64,000 bases of DNA from Roseiarcus sp963770035. Lineage in GTDB: Bacteria; Pseudomonadota; Alphaproteobacteria; Rhizobiales; Beijerinckiaceae. The translations under genes and the position numbers were made by a program. Below are positions 57,336 through 64,000 of this stretch, piece after piece (the stretch's first letter is position 1; every line of letters begins with the position of its first letter). The stretch lies in assembly GCA_963770035.1 (NCBI GenBank), contig CAVYON010000024.1, positions 1-64,000 of the forward strand, written 5' to 3'. The notes under the pieces are model-generated. The model made no database searches and was not told the origin of the DNA. It saw nothing but the letters and a program-made list of their open reading frames with translations.

Positions 57336-57704
57336 TCAGAGGTCCCGCGAGCCTTTATCCTGGGAGCCGTCGTCGAGCTTCGTGTCGGCGGAGTCGTCCG
57401 CCACGAGCTGAGCCGAGGGATTCGCAAGGCTCACGTCGCCCGAACCCTTGTCCACCGAGCCGTCGTCGAGCTTCGTGTCGGCGGAGTCGTCCGCCACGAG
57501 CTGAGCCGAAGCAGCCGAAGGATTCGCAAGGCTCACGTCCCCCGAACCCTTGTCCTGCGAGCCGTCGTCGAGCTTCGTGTCGGCGGAGTCGTCCGCCACA
57601 AGCTGAGGCGCGACGGCGCGTTCGACCGATGCGAACGAGGGGGCGGCGGTCAGTGCGCCGAGAACCAGGAATGACGCGGATGCGAGAATAATGCGGGTGT
57701 TCAT
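57336..57704 (-). CDS. Small secreted protein with three acidic repeats
   Basis: The 122-residue product starts with a clean signal peptide (TRIILASASFLVLGALTAAP, cleaved near SFA). The mature chain is almost wholly three near-identical repeats: QLVADDSADTKLDDGSQDKG, then SGDVSLANPSA as linker. Repeat lengths are 34, 31 and about 25 residues; the coding DNA repeats start near 57364, 57457 and 57559. The chain is acidic and rich in Asp and Ser, with no cysteine or catalytic pattern, so it could bind cations or be disordered. I do not recognise a family. It lies near an acid phosphatase and a two-component system. Confidence 0.65.
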   Translation of the reverse strand: MNTRIILASASFLVLGALTAAPSFASVERAVAPQLVADDSADTKLDDGSQDKGSGDVSLANPSAASAQLVADDSADTKLDDGSVDKGSGDVSLANPSAQLVADDSADTKLDDGSQDKGSRDL

Positions 57705-57879
57705 GGTAGCCTCCGGAACGGTGGTGACCGACGACCTCGCCGATCTGGGGACAGAATTACCCGAGCCGCCCATACACGAGCCTGACCAGCAATGTCAGGT
57801 CGTTGTCAGCTTACAGCGTTTAAGATGACATCCTTGTTGGGGGTCGATCGTCGCGCCTCAACCATTCCGACTGTCAGAA

Positions 57880-58569
57880 ATGCGCCAGTTTCTCCAACTT
57901 CCCTGCATCGCGCTTTTCGGGCTGATGGCTTTCCGTGACCTCGGGCTTCATCACCAAGCGTTCGCGGCAGAGGCAACTCGGGGAGGCGCCGCCTCGGCCA
58001 GCGACGACGAAGGCGCAGGACGCTCCGGCGACGGCGCTCCTGGAGCTTCCACGGGGTCGGGCCTGTCGGGGGTTTCGGTCCGGTCGAGCGCGGAGACTGC
58101 GCCATCCGAGGCGTCTGCCCCCGCCGCCGCTCCCTCGTCAGTCCCGGGGGCCGGATCAGATCCAGCTGCTTCAGGCAACGCCGCGAGGTCTGGTCATCCC
58201 CCGCCGACGATTGGCTCCTCCTCCGCGGCTGCGTCGTTCCCGGCGAGAGCGCTGTCGGGAGACGAGAGCGCGCTCGACAGGTTTCGGGAGTATGTCTTCG
58301 GGGGCGGACGTCCGGCCGACGCAAAACGAAGTGAGTTGCAGCGCCAGCAGAATCTGGCTCGCGAGGCCCTCTCGCGAGGCGAAATTCAGCCGCTGGACGC
58401 CATTGTGCGCAGCGTCAAGAATAGCGTGCCGGGGGAGTTGCTTTCCGCGAGACTGGAAAAGAATGCCGCGGGCGCCTGGACCTACAGGCTCGTCATTCTT
58501 TCGGACGATGGGCGCTATCATGACGTCGTTGTCGACGCCTGGCGAAATGTCATTCTCAACACGAAGTGA
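57880..58569 (+). CDS. Exported protein with PepSY-like C-terminal domain
   Basis: The 229-residue protein has a short signal-like start (LPCIALFGLMAFRDLGLHHQ, AFA), a long low-complexity Ala/Ser/Gly/Pro region to about residue 130, and a folded end. The end pattern REALSRGEIQPLDAIVRSVK, then GAWTYRLVILSDDGRYHDVV and VDAWRNVIL, matches PepSY-type domains, which are often encoded directly ahead of envelope-stress two-component systems. The response regulator starts 4 bp later, so it belongs to the same operon. It may act as a periplasmic inhibitor or sensor for the kinase; that is inference. Confidence 0.7.
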   Translation: MRQFLQLPCIALFGLMAFRDLGLHHQAFAAEATRGGAASASDDEGAGRSGDGAPGASTGSGLSGVSVRSSAETAPSEASAPAAAPSSVPGAGSDPAASGNAARSGHPPPTIGSSSAAASFPARALSGDESALDRFREYVFGGGRPADAKRSELQRQQNLAREALSRGEIQPLDAIVRSVKNSVPGELLSARLEKNAAGAWTYRLVILSDDGRYHDVVVDAWRNVILNTK

Positions 58570-58573
58570 AGTG

Positions 58574-59231
58574 ATGCGGATTTTGGTCATCGAAGATGAA
58601 AAGAGCATCGCTGCGGAAATAGCGGTCACCCTGACCAACGCCCGCTATGTGGTAGATGTCGCGCACGACGGCGAAAATGGATGGTTCCGCGCGGAGACAG
58701 AGGACTACCAGGCGGTCGTTCTCGACCTCGGCTTGCCGCGGCTCGACGGAATTTCGGTCGTAAAGAAATTGCGCGCCGCAGGAATCGCAACGCCAATTCT
58801 CGATTCTGACCGCGCGGGGATCATGGATGGAGCGGGTTGAAGGCATCGACGCCGGCGCCGACGACTATTTGCCCAAGCCGTTTCACGACGAGGAGCTTCT
58901 CGCGCGCCTCGACGCGATCATCCGCCGTTCCACCGGGCACGCCTCGCCTGTTCTCGAGTCCGGAGAGTTGAGAGTCGACACGCGCCGAGCTACCGTGAAC
59001 CTGTCCGGCAAGCCCGTCATGCTGACGTCCCTCGAGTATCGCGCGCTGCGATACCTCTTGCAGAACAAAGGGCGCCCCGTCTCGCAAGGCGAACTCGCCG
59101 AACATGTTTACGGCGGCGAGTCGGAACCAGACTCCAATGCACTCGAAGTCTTGATTCGCAGGATTCGCAAGAAAATCGGGCCGGAATCCGTCGCGACCAA
59201 GCGCGGTTACGGCTACATCATTTCATCCTGA
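58574..59231 (+). CDS. OmpR-family response regulator, one frameshift
   Basis: The receiver domain begins MRILVIEDEKSIAAEIAVTL with the acidic pair D/E, and the phospho-acceptor aspartate is in AVVLDLGLPRLDGISV. The frame then shifts at about 58802: one extra G in CTCGATTCTG turns ILTARGSWMERVEGIDAGAD into an early stop. After correction the DDYLPKPF motif and a winged-helix DNA-binding domain (MLTSLEYRALRYLLQNKG, GELAEHVYGGESEPDSNALE, RRIRKKIGPESVATKRGYGY) follow. Corrected length is about 218 residues, typical of the QseB/PmrA group. The histidine kinase gene follows by 5 bp. Confidence 0.88.
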
Positions 59232-59236
59232 CGCGA

Positions 59237-60701
59237 ATGCTGTCGTTTCTACCCGAAGGCTTGAGGCCGAACTCGTTTCGCGCCCGACTGACGTCCGCTG
59301 CGGCGGTCACGTCCTTAGCCGTGCTCGCAGTTGTCTGGCTGCTCCTCGGACGGATTTTCGAGGACCACATCGAGCGCCTGCTCGAGGACGACCTGAAAAG
59401 CCGGATGCTTGAAATTGCAAGCCTGCTCGAGATCGACGAGGCGGGACGTCCGACTCTGGTCAGCCGAACCCCCCGATCCGCGCTATCAGCGTCCGGCAGG
59501 CGGCGCCTATTGGCGGATCGAAGACAAGGGGAAGACAATTCTTCGCTCGGCCTCGCTCTGGGATTTCGACTTTACCCCTTCCAACCGGGCTCATTTGAGC
59601 CCGACCGGCATCGCCTCTGAGCAACACGGTCCAAACGGTTCCATTGTCTATCTGGCGGAGCGTGACGTCACGCTCGATGGCGCCAGAGGCGCCCACACTC
59701 TGCGCGTCGAGGTCGCCCTCGACACCTCCCACGTCCAACGGTTGAGGGCTTCATTTGAGCGACAAGCCGTCATCGCCCTCGGCGTTATCGGCCTTGCGCT
59801 GTCGCTTGGGATATGGATCCAAGCGAGCTTCGCCCTGCGCCCATTGAGCGCGATTCGAGAGCAACTCAATCGAATTCACAGTGGCCTCGACTTAAGAATG
59901 ACCGGACACTTTCCGCAAGAGATCGTTCCGCTGGTCGAGGACCTCAACAAGCTGCTCCAGCGACAGGAAGACCTCGTGCGGCGCGCTCGTGAGCGGGCCG
60001 GCGATCTCGCGCACGGGCTCAAGACGCCGCTGACTCTTCTCCAGATCGAGGCGCGCAACGCGGAGCAGCGTGGCGACGTGAAGACCGCCGCTTCGCTCCG
60101 GGAGCAAGTCGCTGTGATGAACCGGCACATCGACCGGGAGTTGCGTCGCGCGCGCATGTCGGGGGCCGCTGCGGGCGGCGGCGCGTTCGTCGATGCGCGC
60201 GAGACTGTCGACCGACTTATTCGCACCGTTCAGCGTATGCCAGGCGGGGAAGCCCTGGCCTGGACGAACAAGCTTCCCGCGAATGCGCGATTGCGCATGG
60301 ACCCGGACGACTTCGGCGAAATTGTCGGCAATATCCTCGACAACGCCCGTAAGCATGCACGATCTGAGGTTCGTGTTTCGTTGGATGCGAACGAGAAGGG
60401 AACGCGAATTTGCTTCGATGATAACGGGCCGGGAATCCCGAATCCGGATCGGGATCGAATCATTCGGCGGGGCGAGCGGGCGGAGGTCGAAGGAGAAGGC
60501 TCGGGGCTCGGCATGTCGATCGTCATCGAGGCGCTTGGCCGTTACAATCTTCATCTCGCTATCGAGGACTTGCCGCTTGGCGGCTGCCGGATCTGCTTTC
60601 CCACCATTGAAGGGAGCGGCGTCCCAGGACGGAAACGCGCAGCGCCTGGCGAGGTCGCGGCAGAGCGGTCGACACGATCGCACCTATGGCGCCGGCCATA
60701 G
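59237..60701 (+). CDS. Sensor histidine kinase, one frameshift
   Basis: The first frame, from ATG 59237, has TM1 (LTSAAAVTSLAVLAVVWLLL) and the start of the periplasmic domain. Near 59464 the frame changes; removing one C from AGCCGAA joins it to EPPDPRYQRPAGGAYWRIED. Then come TM2 (AVIALGVIGLALSLGIWIQA), HAMP, the H box GDLAHGLKTPLTLLQIEA, the N box IVGNILDNARKHARSEV, G1 DDNGPGIP and G2 GEGSGLGMSIV. Corrected length is about 487 residues. It would phosphorylate the upstream regulator. With the PepSY-like protein it forms a three-gene operon typical of metal or envelope-stress sensing. Confidence 0.88.
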
Positions 60702-60993
60702 CCGCCGTACCACGGCGCGACTGACGTGTAAAACTTGCGGCGCCTTCGCCAATCGCGCCCGACGGGCACGACTGAAGGGCTCTCGCTCCGCCCCTTGCTT
60801 CGGAACGGTCCGTGGTCTCCGTGAAGTCGCCGTCGAATTCGCCGACCCGCCTTCAGCTCGACCGGAAAATTCGCGCGGAGCGCGGCAAGCCCCTTCGGTG
60901 CAGGCAGATCAGATCCCATGGGATAGGGTGCAGGTCGTTCGCCCAGCCGTTCTCTGCGCCGGTTAGCGCGCCAGCTTGTTGCCGCGCGCCCGA
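60702..60993. other. Intergenic stretch between the kinase gene and a methyltransferase gene
   Basis: Only short open frames without family patterns are seen in these 290 bp. The flanking genes converge. No clear terminator hairpin or RNA gene is visible. Confidence 0.4.
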
Positions 60994-61701
60994 TCAGTCC
61001 GGCCGGGGCCTGCGGAAGAGGTCGAGCAGCATCGGCTGCTCGAACACATAATCGCCCTTGTCGGTCCACCCGGCCTCGAACAGGGCGCGGACCTCGTCGG
61101 TCTCGACCCGCTCGCGCGCGATGGCGTTGAAGGTCTGGCCGAGCGCGCGGGCGACGAGCGCGTCGAAATTGGCGAAGCGCGGATGCTGGAAGTAGCGGAA
61201 CGACCGCCGCTCGCCAAACAGCGCCGCCGCGCTCTGCGCCAGAGCCTTCTGCGCCGCCTCGCGCACCCGCGTCTCGTCATTGTAAGGCCGCATGACCGGG
61301 AAATAGGTGCCAGTCATGCCGGGCTCGATCACGCAGAGAAAGCCGGCTTCGGGCTTCAGCACCCGGGCCGCCTCAGCGAGCGCCGCCGCCATCGCCTCGA
61401 CCGGCACGTGATGCAGGGAGCGGAAGAAGACGACCCCGTCCATGACTGCCGACCGGGCCGGTAGGCGTTCTGCCCGCGCCTCGACGAAGGTCACCCCGGG
61501 CGTCGGCGCCGCCGCGCGGTTCTTCGCCGCCTGGACCGGGTCGGGCTCGACCGCGAGCACGGTCGCCCCGGCCTCGGCGAGGTCGCGGGCGTTCTTGCCC
61601 GCGCCGCAGCCGACGTCGATGAGCGCTAGGCCGGCGACCGGGGTCGCCGACAGCAGGGCGGCCACGTCGCTCCGTTCGCCGAGATCCGTTCGTTCGCTCA
61701 T
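60994..61701 (-). CDS. Class I SAM-dependent methyltransferase
   Basis: The 235-residue protein has the Rossmann-type SAM-binding motif ALIDVGCGAGKNARDLAEAG near residue 27, the acidic end of strand 2 in TVLAVEPDPVQAA, and motif GVVFFRSLHHVPVEAMAAAL, as in methyltransferase-11 family members. The substrate cannot be inferred. It lies downstream of and in the same direction as the acyl-CoA ligase gene, 74 bp away, so the two may be cotranscribed. There is no signal peptide or membrane segment. Confidence 0.8.
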   Translation of the reverse strand: MSERTDLGERSDVAALLSATPVAGLALIDVGCGAGKNARDLAEAGATVLAVEPDPVQAAKNRAAAPTPGVTFVEARAERLPARSAVMDGVVFFRSLHHVPVEAMAAALAEAARVLKPEAGFLCVIEPGMTGTYFPVMRPYNDETRVREAAQKALAQSAAALFGERRSFRYFQHPRFANFDALVARALGQTFNAIARERVETDEVRALFEAGWTDKGDYVFEQPMLLDLFRRPRPD

Positions 61702-61775
61702 ACCGTTTCATCCTTGCGTGCCGGGCCGCCGATGTAACGGCGACCGCGAAGATCGGCAAGGACGGGGCGACCCGC

Positions 61776-63473
61776 TCAGCCCGCGTGCACGCGCTCGGAT
61801 TGGCGCAGGTCCTTCTTCGAGATCTTGCCGACCGCGGTCTTGGGCAGCGCGTCGCGGATCTCCAGCGCGCCGATCATCTCGTGCTTGCCGAGCCGGTCCT
61901 TGAGGAAGGCCTTCAGCTCGTCGAAGCTCAGCGGGCCTGAGCCGGCCTTCAGCTTGACGAAGGCCTTGGGGATCTCGCCGCGGTATGCGTCCGGCACGCC
62001 GATCACGCTGACCTCCTCGACCGATGGATGCTTGTAGATCGCCTCCTCGATGGTGCGCGGATAGACGTTGAAGCCGCCGACGAGCAGCATGTCCTTGGTC
62101 CGGTCGACGATGAAGACGAAGCCGTCCTCGTCCATGTATCCGACGTCGCCGGTACGGAAGTACCCGTCGGCGGTCATGGCGGCGGCGGTCTCCTCCGGCT
62201 TCTTCCAGTAGGCCTTCATCACGTTCGGTCCCTTGACGCAGATCTCGCCGCGCTCGCCGAAGGGGACGTCGCGAGACGGGTCGGCGGCGTCGATGAACTT
62301 CATCTCCATCCGCGGCATCGGCAGCCCGCATGAGCCGGGCTTGCCCGTGCCGTCGCGCGGCGTGAAGGTCCCCGCGGGCGAGGTCTCCGACATGCCCCAG
62401 CCCTCCGTCAGAAGGGCGCCGGTGACCGCCTGGAACGTCTGCTGGACCGCGACGGGCAGCGGCGCGCCGCCGGAGGCGCAGAACTTCAGCGACGTGAGAT
62501 CGTACTTCTCGATGTCCGGCAGGCTGAGCAGCGCAACGTGCATGGTCGGCACGCCCGGAAATACTGTGACCTTCTTCAGCGCGATGTCCTTGGCCACCGC
62601 CGCAGGATCGAAGCGCGGATGAAGGATGAGTTCGGCGCCGAGGCCGAGGCCGAGAATGAGCACCGCCGACAGCGCGTAGATGTGGAAGAGCGGCAGCACG
62701 CAGAGCGTGCGCTCGCCGCCTTCGGTCATCGCCGGCGGATCGGAGCGCGTTGCGGTTTCCGTATATTGCGCGCAGGCGGCGGTGAGATTGCCGTGGGTCA
62801 GCATCGCGCCCTTCGGCAGGCCGGTCGTGCCCCCGGTGTACTGGATCACCGCCAGCGCTTCGGCCGGATCGCCGATCGCATGGACCTCGTAGCGCCCGTC
62901 GTTGTCGAGGAGGTCGCGGAACGCGACATGGCGCTCGTCCGACGGGACCTCCGACAGCATGCCCTGCGCGGCCATGAAGGCTTTCACCGGGCCCGGAGCG
63001 GCGGCGTATTCGGGAAACGCGCCGACGACGAGGCGCTTCAGCCGTGTCGAGGCCAGCAGCTTCTCCGCTTGCGGATAGACCGCGGCGAGGTCGACGGTGA
63101 CGAGGATGTCGGTCTCGCTGTCGGCGATCTTGAACTCGAGCGTCGCGAGCGCATCGAGCGGAGAATAGTTGACCACTACGCCGCCCGCCTTCAACACGCC
63201 GAACAGGGCGATCACATGATGGGGGGTGTTGGGCATGTAGAGGCCGACATGGACGCCGGGTCCGACGCCGAGCTTCTGGAAGCCGGCGGCCGCCCGGTCG
63301 GTCAGCGCGTTCAACTCGGCGTATGTGATCCGCCTGTCCATGAACTGCAGCGCCGGGCGGTCGGCGAATCGGCGCGCCGAGCGCTCCAGAATGCTCTGCA
63401 GCGGCGCCGGTTCGATCGGCGCATCCCAGCGCACGCCGGCGGGATAAGATTTCAACCAGGGGTATGCGTTCAT
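61776..63473 (-). CDS. fadD: Long-chain acyl-CoA synthetase (AMP-binding)
   Basis: The enzyme activates fatty acids to acyl-CoA by way of acyl-AMP. The 565-residue protein has the AMP-binding P-loop motif IQYTGGTTGLPKGAMLTHGN, the A4/A5-type motif TEGWGMSETSPAGTFTPRDG, the hinge GDVGYMDEDGFVFIVDRTKD and, near the end, the catalytic lysine region LPKTAVGKISKKDLRQ. ATG 63473 is preceded by GAGGAG and gives the usual N-terminus NAYPWLKSYPAGVRWD; the frame is open to 63719 but that part lacks similarity. It is divergent from the SDR gene at 63667. Closest functional type is FadD; acyl-chain length preference is not visible. Confidence 0.88.
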   Translation of the reverse strand: MNAYPWLKSYPAGVRWDAPIEPAPLQSILERSARRFADRPALQFMDRRITYAELNALTDRAAAGFQKLGVGPGVHVGLYMPNTPHHVIALFGVLKAGGVVVNYSPLDALATLEFKIADSETDILVTVDLAAVYPQAEKLLASTRLKRLVVGAFPEYAAAPGPVKAFMAAQGMLSEVPSDERHVAFRDLLDNDGRYEVHAIGDPAEALAVIQYTGGTTGLPKGAMLTHGNLTAACAQYTETATRSDPPAMTEGGERTLCVLPLFHIYALSAVLILGLGLGAELILHPRFDPAAVAKDIALKKVTVFPGVPTMHVALLSLPDIEKYDLTSLKFCASGGAPLPVAVQQTFQAVTGALLTEGWGMSETSPAGTFTPRDGTGKPGSCGLPMPRMEMKFIDAADPSRDVPFGERGEICVKGPNVMKAYWKKPEETAAAMTADGYFRTGDVGYMDEDGFVFIVDRTKDMLLVGGFNVYPRTIEEAIYKHPSVEEVSVIGVPDAYRGEIPKAFVKLKAGSGPLSFDELKAFLKDRLGKHEMIGALEIRDALPKTAVGKISKKDLRQSERVHAG

Positions 63474-63666
63474 CAACTCCTCGCGTTTCCTGCCCATTTG
63501 CCCGATGATCTTGCGCGTCCGGCCGTTTCCGGAACCGGCGCGAAGTCCGCCAGTTAGCCGCAGCGACGGCCCAGCCGTCAAGGACGGCGGTTCGGCGGCG
63601 TTGCGTGCCGGAGGATCGCGGCGCAGGATCGACCGGCGCTGAAACCTCTTTTGAAAGGACTGAGCC

Positions 63667-64000
63667 ATGGCCAGCGAGAAACCCCCGATTTGCGCTGTCG
63701 TCGGAATCGGACCCGGCAACGGCGAAGCCCTTGCGCGACGGTTCTCGGCCGACGGCTATGCAGTCGCGCTGATGGCGCGCCGATCGGATCTGACATCAAG
63801 GCTCGCCGCCGCGCTGCCGCACGCCAAGGCCTATGTCTGCGACGTCGCCGACGCCGCATCGGTTGCGGCCGCCTTCGAGCATGCGCGCGCCGAACTCGGC
63901 GATGTCGATGTTCTCGTCTACAACGCCGGCTCCGGCGTGTGGGGATCAATCGACGACGTGTCGGCGGAGGATTTCGAGCGGTCCTGGCGGGTCAACGCGC
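63667..64000 (+). CDS. SDR-family oxidoreductase, N-terminal part (runs off the window)
   Basis: The frame from ATG 63667 stays open to the window end (111 codons seen). It shows the short-chain dehydrogenase pattern: nucleotide-binding AVVGIGPGNGEALARRFSAD in place of the usual TGxxxGxG, then AYVCDVADAASVAAAF and the LVYNAGSGVWGSIDDVSAED core NAG motif. The catalytic Ser-Tyr-Lys part lies beyond the window. The gene is divergent from the acyl-CoA ligase and shares a 190-bp promoter region with it. Purines (TGAAAGGACTGAGCC) precede the start. Confidence 0.85.
   Translation, partial: MASEKPPICAVVGIGPGNGEALARRFSADGYAVALMARRSDLTSRLAAALPHAKAYVCDVADAASVAAAFEHARAELGDVDVLVYNAGSGVWGSIDDVSAEDFERSWRVNA

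Noticed and set aside
57364..57605. Regularly spaced repeats near 57.4-57.6 kb as a CRISPR array
   Set aside because: Only three units, 93 and 102 bp apart, coding in one frame, with no unique spacers and no cas genes.
57230..57691. 153-codon plus-strand repetitive frame
   Set aside because: It is the antisense of the secreted acidic repeat protein, which has a clear signal peptide on the other strand.

Overview
The window is GC-rich alphaproteobacterial DNA, most probably Hyphomicrobiales (Rhizobiales). Supporting signs are the gene order of the complex I operon, a NuoE with a long C-terminal extension, the tig/clpP/clpX/lon/hupB block, a sdhE-mfd pair with overlapping start and stop, and RNase J. 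I cannot name the genus; Beijerinckiaceae or Methylocystaceae-like bacteria would fit but this is inference.

Region by region: (1) 1-10.7 kb is a decaying accessory island. It holds an IS21 istA remnant, the 3' half of a tRNA-Lys gene (a likely attachment-site remnant), an IS1634-family element with a broken transposase, a truncated tyrosine integrase, and the wreck of a nitric-oxide stress cluster (NnrS fragment, CxxC protein, intact truncated haemoglobin, RIC/YtfE fragment). It also has a possible defence or stress group: an unknown protein, an ImmA/IrrE-type peptidase, an HD phosphohydrolase next to a YwgA-like protein, and an HNH nuclease. (2) 10.5-13 kb: a diverged relic of the mfd 3' end, then a secreted glycosidase-like gene split cleanly by an intact IS1595-family element. 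(3) 13-16.9 kb: mfd and sdhE. (4) 17-24.4 kb: a relic of an ATPase-DUF3226-type gene, an MFS transporter with a MarR regulator, a Tat-exported beta-carbonic anhydrase, a GntP permease, a DMT exporter and methylmalonyl-CoA epimerase. (5) 24.5-43.1 kb: one long minus-strand run, nuoA to nuoN followed by birA and rnj. It carries three unusual passengers: a small membrane protein between nuoD and nuoE, and a cupredoxin plus a pentapeptide-repeat protein between nuoF and nuoG. (6) 43.3-51.7 kb: three tRNAs (Asp, Val, Leu), a periplasmic ClpP-fold protein, hupB, lon, clpX, clpP and tig. (7) 51.8-64 kb: a Tat-exported multicopper-oxidase-like protein without copper ligands, a PEP-CTERM protein, a chemotaxis-receptor fragment, a class A acid phosphatase, a secreted triple-repeat protein, a PepSY-like protein with a two-component system, a methyltransferase, an acyl-CoA ligase and the start of an SDR gene.

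Many genes are broken by single-base length changes, often in or beside short runs of one base. These include nuoM and tig, which should be intact in a bacterium that keeps the rest of complex I. I therefore think many, though not all, of the frameshifts are sequence or assembly errors. The in-frame stops (3242, 6995, 17765) and the truncations in the accessory regions look like real decay.
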